A DNA stretch of 64,000 bases from NCBI GenBank assembly GCA_029531795.1, contig JAPEIS010000009.1:620001-684000 (forward strand), in the 5' to 3' direction. Source of the stretch: Sclerotinia nivalis. Lineage: Eukaryota > Ascomycota > Leotiomycetes > Helotiales > Sclerotiniaceae. The notes below the pieces were generated by a model. The model ran no database searches and was not told where the DNA came from. It saw only the letters and a program-made list of their open reading frames with translations. Numbering within the stretch: position 1 is the first letter of the stretch; the number at the start of each line of letters is the position of its first letter. Shown piece by piece: positions 22,031-33,060 of this stretch. Both the position numbers and the translations under genes were made by a program.

Positions 22031-22552
22031 TTGCTAAGTAGATCGATGGTCTTTTATCTCTATAAAATTTCCTTTTTGGTAAGCCAGCAGCGATGCCAAC
22101 TCATTTCCTGGTCTATCTGTGGCATCCATGGAACATAAAGTTACTCCGGAGAGGTGTCAAGAAGGTGCGGAGCCCTGTTTAATAGACGGGGTACCATAGA
22201 AGCTTGATCAACAGCCGAGAACTCTTTCTTTTGGTTAGGTGGAGATGGTGAAAAATCTCGAAAATACTTGGAAAGATCTGGCTAATCATATTTAGCAGCA
22301 GTGGGCAAATTTATTCTTGTGGTAAAAGCCGGTATATCTTCCATAATACCATCTAAAAAAGACTTTTCTTACTTCCACCGTGATCGGAGATATTCAGCGG
22401 CTTTACTACGAAGCACCAAACGTTATTATCTCATATTGGTATACCACATAGAATAACACGACCACATAAGAAATTGAACAAGTGATATTCGGACTGCATT
22501 ATCAAAACCTTCCTTACAATCCCTAAACCACCTTACAGTTCTCCTAGAAGTC
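22031..22552. other. intergenic between convergent genes
   Basis: Contains the 3' untranslated regions of the Zn2Cys6 gene (plus) and the O-methyltransferase gene (minus). No gene seen. Confidence 0.5.
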
Positions 22553-24011
22553 TCAGGGGTCCCAAGTCACAACTATGAAGGACATTTTGGACTGAATCGG
22601 CCTTTGGATACTGTCCACTCTGAATCTGGGGTCCGTATTCTTGAATAGAGAAATCCATTCGCTTCTGTGGCGCTCTTTGGAATTAAACTGGGCTTTCATC
22701 ACCATATCCATAGATCTATTCATGGAAGTTAGGTTATTTCATGTGTATAGCAACACAAATTTGGTTTGTACTCACCGAGGAAGCTTTTGCATATACAATG
22801 GCATTTGTCCATACTCGGGCAAACAAATATCGCTGATGATTACCTTTGAGCCTGATTTGAGCCCTGGTATCAGCGCCCTCAAGATCTTCATACTATATAG
22901 ATCCGACCAATCGTGGAAAATCCAGCGGAAGTAATAGACGTCTGCGTCTTTAATTGACTGTCCCGTGAAGAAATCATGCTCCATAAAGGAAATTCTACCT
23001 TGAACATCTGATGGTAGATTAGGTGCTACCTTCGCAATTGTTACAGGTAAGTCTTGCACGATAAAACGCATATTTGTGAAGGTTCGAGCAACAGAGATAC
23101 TGACAGCCCCATGTGAGCCACCGACATCCACAAAAAGAGCATCTTGTTTGAGAGAAGAAAAGTCGAATGCTTCGAGAAGATGATGCGCCTCTAGACCTGG
23201 AGCTTCTTGGAAGAATTTCATCGCATCTGAAAATTGTTTCGCGGCTGAGGGGCTAGCTTCTAGGTGGCCGAAGTGGGTAAGGCCTTTTGGATGTGTCAAT
23301 GTATATGCCTATTGCTATCAGCAAGTGCTCTGCGAAATCGTAAAGAAGTCTACGCTACGCACCGTCTCGTTTGGTTCTTCAGATGCGGGCCATTTTTCAC
23401 TAGCTTCGAGAACGCGGGGTAAAGTGGGCCATACATTTTCCAGAACATGTCCTAGCCACGCAGCTGCGTATTGATCCTCTACAAGCACTTTTGAGGCAGC
23501 TGTATGTGCTACGATTCCTTCGCGGGGCTCTTTGAAAACGTGATATGTCATTGCAAGACGTAAGAAACGGGTCGTGTTAGAGACGCTTAGGTTGCGGGCA
23601 GTAGCGATTTCGGTAAATGTGCGCTCTTCTCCCGGTGGGAAGACAGTGGCAATTTTGTACCGGTGGACAAATTGGAGACCTAGAAAGTCCATGAACTTTA
23701 AAATGGTGACTATGAGCTACCATAGTTTTTTTTAAAAAAGAGATATGTGAAAAGCCGGTCGGGGTACATACATCTCCAGAACTCCCAAGGACATGATCTG
23801 TGGGGCCCATCAGCAAAGTATGTAGCTCATCAGTCGCTGCGAGTCCTTTGCTGCGTGCTTGCATTATATCAGGTGGCAATGGTGGATATGTTGCTGGGCC
23901 TGCGATATCGAGTGAGGGAAGTGCATGACCGGACTCGATGAGATAGGCGTTTACTTTGGCTACATTTTCCTGGATAATTGTTGCTAGTTCTGCTGTTCGT
24001 GGAACAGCCAT
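22553..24011 (-). CDS. SAM-dependent O-methyltransferase, secondary-metabolite type
   Basis: Four exons fit: 24011-23772, 23695-23363, 23308-22776 and 22715-22553. All introns are GT-AG with matching phases, giving 422 residues. An N-terminal helical dimerisation / winged-helix part (about residues 1-150) includes FTEIATARNLSVSNTTRFLR. The SAM-binding motif is FVDVGGSHGAVSI (about residues 245-257). The later motifs are QDLPVTI, the catalytic-region HDWSD preceded by RWIF, and a C-terminal DMVMKAQFNSKERHRSEW segment typical of fungal caffeate/sterigmatocystin-type O-methyltransferases. The catalytic His is in FHDWSD. Complete and intact. Its position next to the PKS regulator and P450 suggests methylation of a phenolic polyketide (inference). 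Confidence 0.94.
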
Positions 24012-24506
24012 TATGAAAGTCTGTTTTTTAAAATCGATATGGCGTGTCTATGACCTTTGAGTTTGAACACTGAAAAGCCTCGCAGGATTAGCGGTCTGGA
24101 GGGACACGTATTTATATATGCAGATTAGCATCTCATCTGATACTGAGAATTTAAAGATTCTTGGAGTGGCTTAGATTTTTAGACGGACTCTTGTATCACA
24201 GAGCGCATTAGTCTTGTTGGCTGCCTTAACAGTGCGCCAATGATGAAGCTATCAGCTCCGAGTGTTCTTCCCATGCATCATTCAGTATATTCATATTCTT
24301 GCAACAACAAGAAGTGAAGAAAAGATTACTAGTCGATAATATCCGTATCAATGAGCATCATATCATGTTCATTCAATTGCGTGAATTCACGGCTATTCTG
24401 TACTAATTACTCTGGTATCATACCGAAGCCACCTAAACAAGACAACAGGAAGAATTTCCAACATTATTCACTTTGTGCCTCGCAATCATTACTCCCTCAT
24501 AGCTCC
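24012..24506. other. intergenic
   Basis: Contains the promoter of the O-methyltransferase (minus) and the 3' region of the repeat-exon gene (minus). No gene seen. Confidence 0.5.
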
Positions 24507-25018
24507 CTATTCCATATCGACGTAAACATCCTCGTAGCTCACGTCTGAGTCACGATCTGCCACAACATCGAGATACGCAATAGTATCGTCCGCATCCGAG
24601 CGAGCTGCATGCGTTTGCATTAGCGGTTACTGGGTTTATGAGATGCGGGGAACTGATTTCGAAAATACCTTTCATTTTGCTCTTCATGTCAACATAGACA
24701 TCTTCGTAGCTGACATCGGAGTCTCGATCGACTACAACATCAAGATATGCGATTGTGTCGTCTGCATCTCCGCGCGCTGTTATGGTGGATTTTGTCAGTG
24801 TGGTAATGGCGAGGTATGACTGGATGGAGGTTACCTTTGATTTTCTTGTTCTTCATGTCCACGTACACATCTTCGTAGCTGACGTCCGAGTCTCGATCGA
24901 CTACAACATCAAGCAGGGGCACCAGGAACTCACCGCACCAACTCAGATTTCTTTGCGTCTCGACCTTTCGGAACAGGATTAGCGCCTTACCCTTGTGCAT
25001 ATTGATTGAATGATACAT
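24507..25018 (-). CDS. protein of three repeat-encoding exons (Asp/Tyr-rich repeat), family unknown
   Basis: Three exons fit: 25018-24835, 24776-24669 and 24604-24507, giving about 129 residues. Each exon encodes the same 20-residue block LDVVVDRDSDVSYEDVYVDM at 24913-24854, 24744-24685 and 24572-24513. The third copy has Ala for one Val. The last two copies also share the preceding DADDTIAY. Both introns are phase 1 and of 57-64 nt (24777-24834 and 24605-24668), so repeat plus intron looks like a duplicated unit. Differences between copies are largely at third codon positions, meaning the peptide has been held constant. Linkers between repeats are Lys/Arg-rich (KNKKIK-AR and KSKMK-AR). No signal peptide is visible from the chosen start, and the N-terminus before the first repeat is uncertain. 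I do not recognise the family. Confidence 0.6.
24513..24913 (-). repeat. three tandem 60-bp exon repeats
   Basis: Copies lie at 24854-24913, 24685-24744 and 24513-24572, separated by linker plus intron. Copies 1 and 2 are nearly identical in bases. Copy 3 differs mostly at silent positions. Periods are about 169 and 172 bp. Confidence 0.88.
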
Positions 25019-25489
25019 CTAGGACCGAGATAGGGTCGAAAGACCGAGTGATGTGTGAGTATGTGTCAATTCGGCGGAGATACCATTGTGAGCATTGAGG
25101 TTAGTCATGACACTGGTTATTTCTTGTATGGTAAATGAACTTTAGATTTTGACATTCGCTAAAAGCCAAAAAATCCACGCACATGGTCTGAATGGTTAAC
25201 CTGGGAAGTGGGTCAAGGGATGGTATGGAGTTTACTCCGTATGCAAATGGTAATCAGTAGTTTGACCGTTAAGCGACATCCAAAGTGTCGCATTTGCAGA
25301 CGATCATTTGGTTCGTTCTATAATCATGCAGATCTATGAGAACCCTGGAAAGTGCAATCAAAAAACATGCATATCCTAAGACCTAACATTACTAGTGTTT
25401 GTGACCCACACTCACACCAAGGACTGTTAAAACGCGCAATAAGAGTCAGGTGACTTGACACTCCACAATTGCACCGATTATTTTCCAGT
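25019..25489. other. intergenic
   Basis: About 470 bp between the repeat-exon gene and the P450 stop, both on the minus strand. A short open frame from an ATG at 25108 could be an additional 5' exon of the repeat gene, but no acceptor keeps the frame, so I did not use it. Confidence 0.4.
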
Positions 25490-27130
25490 CTAAACAGAAG
25501 TAGATCGTCTTTTCCCTATCTTTACTTCGATGCCTGTTTGCCTCACAAACCATGAGTTTTGTATCTGCCATTCCTTTTCCGGGTCTACAAGCCGAATCTA
25601 CTGCAGGTGAGAATTTTGGTTTCCAAGGAATCAATGATAAACTCACATCATATGTCAAGAACAGGGTAGCTATAAGCTTGTAAATAGTTAGACTGCTGAT
25701 GTTCCTCCCAAGACAAACACGATTGCCGGCACCAAAACTCAGATCTGTTTGCTTCATCATGGAGAGGCGAGACTGATATTCCTCTTCTGTCTCTAGGTCA
25801 TCATACCGGAGCCAACGCTCTGGAACGAAGGAGCTTGCATCTTCACCGTACACCTTTTTATTTTGATTGGTTACCCAGGGATTTATACCGACGATTGTTC
25901 CGTGAGGCAAGAATGTTCCATCAGAGAGAGCGAGGCCACTCGCGGGAACAATCCGCTCGAGCAAAAGACCGACTCCGGAATGCACGCGACTGGCCTCCTT
26001 GATGACAGCCTCGAGGTATGAAAGCCTGCTGGCCTCTTTGTAGCTCACTGGAGTGGACAAATTTGCAGAATCAAGTTCTTGGACAAGCTTCCTGTACACA
26101 CGGGGATTCTTGAGTGTAAAGTAGACGATCGACCTTGAGACGATTGCGGTCGTGTCGGCACCAGCGAGGACGTTGAGAAGAAGACAGCCCACAATGGCAT
26201 TATCATTCATCAATTCCGGGCTGGTATTTTTGAGTTCAATGAAGCTGTCCAGCATATCTTTTCGATCGGTAGATTTTCCATCTGTGCCTTGTTGACGTGC
26301 CATTGATTGCTCTGCACACCATATTGCTGCTTTGTCAAAGGTTGGGGGTCCGATAGGCGTGATTGGATTTTTCCCTAACCAGTGATCCAAGGCGGGGATT
26401 TGGCCGATAACTCCAAAGTAATCTAGAGCTTGTTCGGCAATACGAATAAAACCGGTGTGATCAGAGGCTGTTTCCACGAATCCCATCGGCCTACTGAAAG
26501 TTACCTGAGAGATCACATCCCAGGAGAAATACATCATCCAATCTTCCATCTTGCATACAGTTCCAGCGTTGGACCCGTCAACAAAAAGTTCGTTCAGTCG
26601 TTTTAGAAAAGCTGTGATGGCGTCATCTACACTTCCCTCCAGGCTTAAAACATTGCCCATATTGTAGAATTTTTGAATTGGCCTAAGCATTTGAGCATGA
26701 GTTTGGTTGCTTTGAGTGCTAAAGGCATTTTTGATTATGGCTTTTCCGACCTTGGTGTCGTTAACGGTGTAAAAATCGCTCTGTACATCCGATGTGTTAC
26801 AACTTGACACAACAACTAGGTGTCACGATAACCTATCTTGAGGAACTCTCCTTTGAGACTGTATATCTTTGGAATGAGCTTTGGGTCATTCAAACTGACA
26901 ATATTTGGCCCGACTCGCACCGCTTGACCATATTTCTGATGGAGAAGCTGGTGTGTAAGTTCTGCTCGGCCACCATAGACATCTACCAAGCGCCAGAGGT
27001 TCGTAAATTTGGCCAAAAACGGTCCCGGGACCTTTTTCAAAGGAGAATTGAAGTAGATCCAGAGTAAATAGGACACACTGACTATTAAAGCCGACAAAAC
27101 TACTTGCGGAATATCCACAGCAAAAGCCAT
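25490..27130 (-). CDS. cytochrome P450 monooxygenase (pisatin-demethylase-like)
   Basis: Three exons fit the family: 27130-26837, 26780-25647 and 25597-25490, giving 511 residues. There is an N-terminal membrane anchor (VVLSALIVSVSYLLWIYF), then the proline hinge KKVPGPFLAKF. The I-helix oxygen site is LAGADTTAI, the ExxR motif EASR, the PERF-type motif PERW, and the haem loop FGAGNRVCLGR with the Cys ligand. The last intron ends with a CAGTAG double acceptor, and only the downstream one keeps the frame. The first intron is odd: the in-frame junction after LKGEFLK needs an AT donor (ATAGGT at 26836), where GTAGGT would be expected. The nearby GT donors (26832, 26826) put exon 2 out of frame. 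It may be splice-defective or use a rare AT-AG intron. Typical substrates of such enzymes are phenolics or polyketides. Confidence 0.85.
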
Positions 27131-27633
27131 ATTGTAATCGGTGTTCGACTTGGAAAATTGAAATGGGTAAATTTCCTTTGGTTGGAAAAGAGAAGGAAAA
27201 GTTTCTTGCAATAGCAAAACTCAACGGAAGTTGGACGGAAAACGTTTGTAGCTCTCGTTGCAACTTTCTCGATAGAGGTAAGTTCTCCGATGCAAGGCTG
27301 GGATGAGGCAGGGGGGATGATACGATGCAACGCCACCAATTGCAATGGAGGGGTTGAAGAGGTGACCGCTGCACGGCCATATGCCATCAGTATCTGGGTG
27401 TCGGTGGTAAACGGGCCTGCTTGATTATTATTGGATTCCAATCAAGTGGTACGCGAATCTACCCATTAAATTTTGTATACACAAGAATCTCGATTTAATT
27501 ACGGCACAACTTGAGCCATGTTGGACTGGAGTTTCAATCATTTTCAAGATGACTGCACGCCTTGTACGAGTCTCTATAAACTAACCAGCGAAGCAGTGCT
27601 TTGGATTTCGAATTTTTCCTCTTCGGCGTCAAA
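27131..27633. promoter_or_regulatory. bidirectional promoter, P450 and seven-helix protein
   Basis: The 503 bp separate divergent ATGs at 27130 (minus) and 27634 (plus). Divergent pairs within a biosynthetic locus are often co-regulated. No specific binding site is identified. Confidence 0.4.
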
Positions 27634-28949
27634 ATGGCTATAGCTGGTAAAGGACCAACTATTGTGGCAGTCATGTGGGTGGAGACTGCTATAGCCCTTA
27701 TCGCGATTAGTCTTAGAATCTGCACGAAGAGGTTTATCACTCGAGACGTGGGCTTGGATGATTATCTTATCATAGCCAGTTGGGTGAGTTTAGTTTCTCG
27801 ATTAACTTCTTTTTTGCTGTTACTGATAATGGACAATCGTTTAGTTCATGTTGATGCTATATACAGCGGGCTGTACGGCAGCAGCAACTCAAGGGTTCGG
27901 TCAGCATTCTGCGGATCTCACCATTGAAGCATTCGCAAATGCTACTCAATCAGAGATCATTGGACAAACGTACATCTCTATTTCTCCTCTTGAACAGCAC
28001 ATGCAATGAGTCTAAAATATATTTCAGATTCTGTCTTATCGGGATAGCCACTAGCAAAGCGTCAGTGTCAGTGTTTTTGCTGAGACTTACCGTCGTCCAA
28101 TGGCACAAATGGGTTCTTTACTTCACCATGTTTGCGGTATCAGGCACTGCTATCATATGCGCTCTATTCGACTTCATTCGGTGTGACCCGATCGCTCACG
28201 TCTGGAACCCTTACATACCCGCCAAGTGTTGGGTCTCAACTGAGCAATTCACTGCCATGTCAATTACTGTCGGAGGTGAATGACAATAATGAAACTGTCA
28301 TCACGAAACATTGGCTGATATCCCACAGGTACCTCCGCCGCAGCAGACTTTATTCTTGCGGCGCTGCCATGGATCATACTTTGGAACTTGAATATGAAGA
28401 AGAAGGAAAAGATTCTCATCATGTCGTCCATGAGTTTTGGCATCTTGTAAGATGCCTCGTTTTCTATGGCATAAGCCGTGCACACAAGCTTACAGTCAAC
28501 CAGTGCTATGGTCTGTGGTGTGATCAGAACAGTCAACCTCGACGGGCTCTCATCAAGGTCAGATTATTCTTGTGAGTGTGCTCACTCGACCACTCGTTCA
28601 ATACTAGGAATACTAACAAGTACCTTTAGATGAAACCATAGGCTTGATATTGTGGTCATCCACCGAACTAACGATTACGATCCTAACGGCAACAATACCC
28701 ACCTACCGACCGCTTTACAAAATCATAAGAAGTTCATTATCCAGTACCAGCCGGCGGTCCGGCCGAGGATATCGCCTTGACAACCTAGAGGAAGGAAGAA
28801 AAGATTTACCACCTCCCGCCCAAAAGAGGCGCCCCAAGAACGATACCACTTTAATGGCGACATCCATGAGCATTGATGAGCAGAATGATTACCACAGTGA
28901 GAGAGGCATACTAGGATCCAGCAGTGGGAGTCGAGTTTGGGACTCTTGA
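27634..28949 (+). CDS. fungal rhodopsin-like seven-transmembrane protein (PTH11-related)
   Basis: Six exons fit: 27634-27783, 27845-27969, 28028-28275, 28329-28446, 28504-28571 and 28630-28949, giving 342 residues. The open frame continues upstream to a TTG, but the ATG at 27634 is the first methionine. Features include helix 1 (IVAVMWVETAIALIAISLR), then the family motif DVGLDDYLIIASW. Next come a CxxA-rich second helix, SKASVSVFLLRLT, a CDP motif with the following W (RCDPIAHVWNP, KCW), and SAAADFILAALPWIILW with KKKEKI. The chain ends in a polar cytosolic tail. This is the conserved layout of the fungal rhodopsin domain family found in many secondary-metabolite loci and in PTH11-like receptors. 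Role is unknown: sensing or scaffolding in the plasma membrane is inferred for relatives. Confidence 0.85.
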
Positions 28950-30486
28950 ATATAGCAATGGTTACTTAAATCACAAGAGGTGGACTACATCATGCAGGAG
29001 AATTGGGACCGGGGAGCGAAGTCTACGTGGTAGCAGACAGAAAGGACTTGGGCCGGACTAGATTCCTGCTGTACCAAACCTAAAGTTCCCTACTTCGCTC
29101 TATCTCTCTCCGAGAACCACAAAATTTTACTGGATCGTACATAGAAAAACAGATTTCTAGAGTTCGTGTACGCATTCAGTGAAAAGTTATGGAAATTAAT
29201 TCCCGGCATTCATGATGTAGCTAGACTCGAGATTGAGATACTTCATAGAATCTCCGATTGTGATTCGGCCTTTGTCTAATCACTAAAGATGTGCTTCATG
29301 TATGTCAACGGACAGGGCAATCATAGTGATCCCACTTTTCGCATTCCGAGACTTGGCCCACACTCATTGCCCATGGTGCTTTTAACCGTGCGGCGTATGC
29401 TATGGTTTCCAAGACATACAGTTACGCGATGGCCGTCAAATGACCCCGTTTTCTGAACGCTTGCCTGTGTCTAATTTTAATTGATCATGAACGATAAGAA
29501 ATATGTGGGCACACTAACGGAAAAGCCGCATTAGGTAGGTACCGAACTGTCGGGACAAACCAGGGTGGTGATTGTAGCCAGACTTTTCACCGACTATAAT
29601 CTAATTCTAAAATATATCAGGCCGTTGTATTAACAATTACCTCTTCTGCTGCCCGAATGACAAGGAAAAGAACATCGAATACAAATTTTGAAAAAGCTCC
29701 AACGCTGCTAACCGTTGGTGGCAAAGGCCGTCAGGGGCACGCATACCCACCCCATGATACCCAACTAGGATCTCTTCAAGGATGTGATACAGGCATCCAA
29801 ATAGCCAAACACGAACAGCTCGAAGATTGAATGAGCTGGGTGTGATTCGATCTCCTTCATACCAACTTAGTTCTAGATTGCGAATAAAAACTGAGCAAAG
29901 ATAGATCTCTATCGATAACTATGGGCTCTGGACCTTATCTTCTGATAGAACTATTTCAGAGCCATAGAGCTTCATATCCGTTACTGTGATCTGCCTTCGG
30001 AAGTATGAACATACACACCCCTAGTTATAAGAACCCTTGATTTTGCTTTATTCGACAAGCACCCATGTAGCCTGCATCATCTCCGGACCAATTTTTGTAG
30101 GAACGCAGTTCATAGGTATTTCCCATGTTCGACATGGTTGCGTAAATGGAGATGCTGAGGGAACAGTCTTCTGTTGGTAGCGACACCACATTAGGTTGGA
30201 ACCTCGGTAGGAAAAAATGGCATTTTCCGAGGGACTTTAGAGGGTAGCAGGCTATCGGAGTATGACACGTGATACGAGAAAATTAATTGAAATCACGTCT
30301 CGTGACTTGGTGCCATTTGCCTTAGCAACAGCGTGTATGTTGACCCCGCGTCAACGCGTCGTGTTATCGATCAATCACAGCTCGCTAAGATCTTGCTTTG
30401 AACTTCCAACCTCAGAATTGAACTATAATCATCATCAATCATTCCCTCTGCAGCTCACGACATGTAACACAACTACGTTGATCGCG
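28950..30486. other. intergenic, about 1.5 kb
   Basis: No open frame of note. The right end includes the promoter of the 30487 gene with an ACGCGT box. Confidence 0.5.
30354..30359 (+). promoter_or_regulatory. ACGCGT MCB-type box
   Basis: A palindromic ACGCGT, within tcaACGCGTcg, lies 128 bp upstream of the chosen ATG at 30487. In ascomycetes this is the binding site of MBF (Mbp1/Swi6) that drives G1/S genes. A second CGCGTC lies seven bases before it. Confidence 0.4.
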
Positions 30487-33060
30487 ATGCCGAGTAAACA
30501 GCGTACCTTCGAATTGGTGGATGCGCCAAAAGTCCACCGGCCAATGACTAGCAAACAAGCAAAAAAAGCATATCAAAAAGCAAATCGAACGCCACGAATA
30601 ACGAAAGCCGAGCAAAAGCGACGAGATGCCGAGGAATTGGCGAAGCATAGGAAAGCATATGAAAAAGAACAAGCAGCTGCAAAAGCCAAAGCGGCGAGGG
30701 ATAAGAAAGCTGCAAAAGCATTGGAGCAGAAGGAAGAGAGAAAGAGATTGGGGGTACCGGAACCTAGCAGACATGTCAGAGCAAGTCAATCGAGGATCTC
30801 TATGTTTATTGGGCGGGGGAGCAAGAGATTGCGAGCAACAGATAATAAGGGGGAAGACTCTGAAGATACCATGTGCGACGAATTAGATGACGAGCCGCCC
30901 GCGAAACGGATTGCACATGACAATTCCGAGGACGAGGGTGAGGAGGAAGCTGTCTCGAAATCAAATGCGCTTCACGACCTTGAGCACGAAGAAGAATCCC
31001 AAATGGAACAACTTGCGAAGAATAACCTTGGTGTTGAAGAGGCTATTTCGAGAAGAGTAGTTGTACCAGAAGATTCCGAGGACGAGTTTGGGGACTTTCC
31101 GCCCTTGTCAGATAGAGATATTTCATTGTTGGACACTAGTTTCATGCATTCTACTCCTAGACATAGATCTGCAGGGGTGTCAGGATCTTCGATTCACAAA
31201 TTCATCGCACCGTTCAATAATGAAAAAGAGCTACCAAGGATGAAGAATATTGAAAGGGAGCAAATGTCGCCTGACGACCCATTTCAGTTAGAAGACATGC
31301 TTGATTCCCAAATCCGTTCCAAAGCAGCAGATGCAGCTTGTAGCCCGGACTGTAAACGAGCAGTATCATTTAAAAAAGAGCAGACCGGTAGAGACGATAC
31401 ACAATCTATGACTGCCACTTCGAATCGCCTAGTAGAAGATATGGCATCGGAACGAGAGCTTCTGTGGCATGCGCCTATTAATGGCAGACACGGCGCACCA
31501 ATTCAATTCATCGATACAAAACCACCAACTCTCCCTAAGGTGCCGACTGTCAAGCAGAAGTCCTCAAACTCAAATTTATCAGTTACCAGACATCAGTTTG
31601 ACCATCCTCCTAAGATGGATTTCAATGGAACCCCAACACCAGGAACGAACTTGCGCCCAAACTTCAGGGCATTAGATATCAGTTTGCCTCCGACGAAAAA
31701 GTCACTGTCCATTGAACCGGCCACGTTCAACAAAGATACTCCTCCACTTGATAGGGCATCATCTCGAATGACTGGTTTGAGCAAGCAAATTTTCCGCGAG
31801 GAGTCTGTTCAGCCTCCTACGTCGAAGTCTCATTCTTTAGAACGATACCCTCCCCAAAAATCGCCCGTCCAAGCCTCTAGATTAGTATCTGGTACTCGCC
31901 CCGCACTCCGGGAGAGATCTATCAACATGGGGCCCCCGGCCCTTCCCCAAAAAAGCAAAATCGGCACGACTCTTGCTGCTCCACTCAAAAATATGAGAAC
32001 AGTCAGCAGTTTTGATCTCCCACCGTCTTCCACTCAAGCATTCCTTGAATCTCATTATGACGAATTCTTCCCCAGTCCAACTCAGGAAGCTAGAGAACTG
32101 TGTGAAGAACCCGTTATACCTCGGACTTCCACCAGTTCGAAAACAGATTGTAGGCACCAAAATTATCGGGAAAATCAGGAAGATGTGCATGATGATGTTT
32201 CTAAGGTGGCTGATGATGACTTTGGAGGCATGCTGTCTACCCAAGAACTCAGAATGTTTTCGCAGGATTGGGAAGTTGCTAGTTCACCTCCCCGGCAAGG
32301 AGAGGGAAAGGAGAGCCAGATCGAATCTTGCAAAGAGATGCCAGCAGCACGCGAGGATATAAACAACTTGATCTGCAGTCAGGATTCATTATCTTTAAGC
32401 CAAGAACTCGCCGGACTGGAGTATTTGTCAACAGTCAAGTCACCAATGACAAGTACCTCGCAGCTATCGCAAGCTCAAATATCCAATTTCTACCAGCATC
32501 AAAATTCAACAACAAAGCTACAAGAACAACTTGCTGAGCCACTTTGTATCAGCACTCCTAATATCGACCCTGAAATGGAGCTTACTCCAAAACCAAGGAG
32601 ATCGCCTTGGTTCAAAGAGAAACCGGACAGGCATACAAAAAAGAGGTTCTTTACCGAGAAGCCCGAGGATTTGGAGGCTGCCGCTCTCGCAGAGAGTAAG
32701 AAAGCATGGGATGAAATTAAAGAGGCAAATTCATCCAACAGACATAACTTTGATGATGATCTCGACCCTGATGTAGATGGGCTGCTAATGGCTGCCCTTG
32801 CGGAAAGCAAGGAGTGGGATGAGGTGTACAGGGCAGTCGTTCCCACGCCTACACCGAGAAAGACTGGCGAGAAAGGGGGAAAGGGGATGGATATCGAGGA
32901 GAAAGGAAATCAGACGCCATCGCAAATCATGGATAAGCAGACGAGACCGAGTGCTGTCACGAATGGGACGAGAAAATTTGTAAGGACGGCTAGTCTTGCC
33001 AGTACCGACTATGGAGATGGAGAGGTTTCCGACTGGGACGAGATTTTGGACAGGTTATGA
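30487..33060 (+). CDS. large charged, disordered, probably nuclear protein; function unknown
   Basis: The open frame runs from 30262, but I chose the ATG at 30487. The 75 codons before it look like leader sequence (with an ACGCGT box), while MPSKQRTFELVDAPKVHRPM begins protein-like sequence, giving 857 residues. Residues about 20-100 form a Lys/Ala/Glu-rich helix (RITKAEQKRRDAEELAKHRK). Next is a conserved-looking HVRASQSRISMFIGRGSKR segment, then a disordered Ser/Pro/acidic middle with recurring Asp/Phe motifs (DEFGDFPPLSDRDISLLD). A second conserved block is GGMLSTQELRMFSQDWE. Near the C-terminus two AALAESK(K/E)-W repeats occur. No catalytic domain is seen. An MCB box suggests an S-phase or DNA-metabolism role (inference only). 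Confidence 0.78.
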   Translation: MPSKQRTFELVDAPKVHRPMTSKQAKKAYQKANRTPRITKAEQKRRDAEELAKHRKAYEKEQAAAKAKAARDKKAAKALEQKEERKRLGVPEPSRHVRASQSRISMFIGRGSKRLRATDNKGEDSEDTMCDELDDEPPAKRIAHDNSEDEGEEEAVSKSNALHDLEHEEESQMEQLAKNNLGVEEAISRRVVVPEDSEDEFGDFPPLSDRDISLLDTSFMHSTPRHRSAGVSGSSIHKFIAPFNNEKELPRMKNIEREQMSPDDPFQLEDMLDSQIRSKAADAACSPDCKRAVSFKKEQTGRDDTQSMTATSNRLVEDMASERELLWHAPINGRHGAPIQFIDTKPPTLPKVPTVKQKSSNSNLSVTRHQFDHPPKMDFNGTPTPGTNLRPNFRALDISLPPTKKSLSIEPATFNKDTPPLDRASSRMTGLSKQIFREESVQPPTSKSHSLERYPPQKSPVQASRLVSGTRPALRERSINMGPPALPQKSKIGTTLAAPLKNMRTVSSFDLPPSSTQAFLESHYDEFFPSPTQEARELCEEPVIPRTSTSSKTDCRHQNYRENQEDVHDDVSKVADDDFGGMLSTQELRMFSQDWEVASSPPRQGEGKESQIESCKEMPAAREDINNLICSQDSLSLSQELAGLEYLSTVKSPMTSTSQLSQAQISNFYQHQNSTTKLQEQLAEPLCISTPNIDPEMELTPKPRRSPWFKEKPDRHTKKRFFTEKPEDLEAAALAESKKAWDEIKEANSSNRHNFDDDLDPDVDGLLMAALAESKEWDEVYRAVVPTPTPRKTGEKGGKGMDIEEKGNQTPSQIMDKQTRPSAVTNGTRKFVRTASLASTDYGDGEVSDWDEILDRL

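Noticed and set aside
25019..25140. Possible 5' exon of the repeat-exon gene starting at ATG 25108
   Set aside because: A GT donor and a TAG acceptor exist, but the resulting phase leads to a stop and no later acceptor joins the repeat frame.
30262..30486. Upstream extension of the 30487 gene to an earlier ATG
   Set aside because: The 75 extra codons contain the ACGCGT promoter-type box and lack protein-like composition; the downstream ATG begins charged, protein-like sequence.
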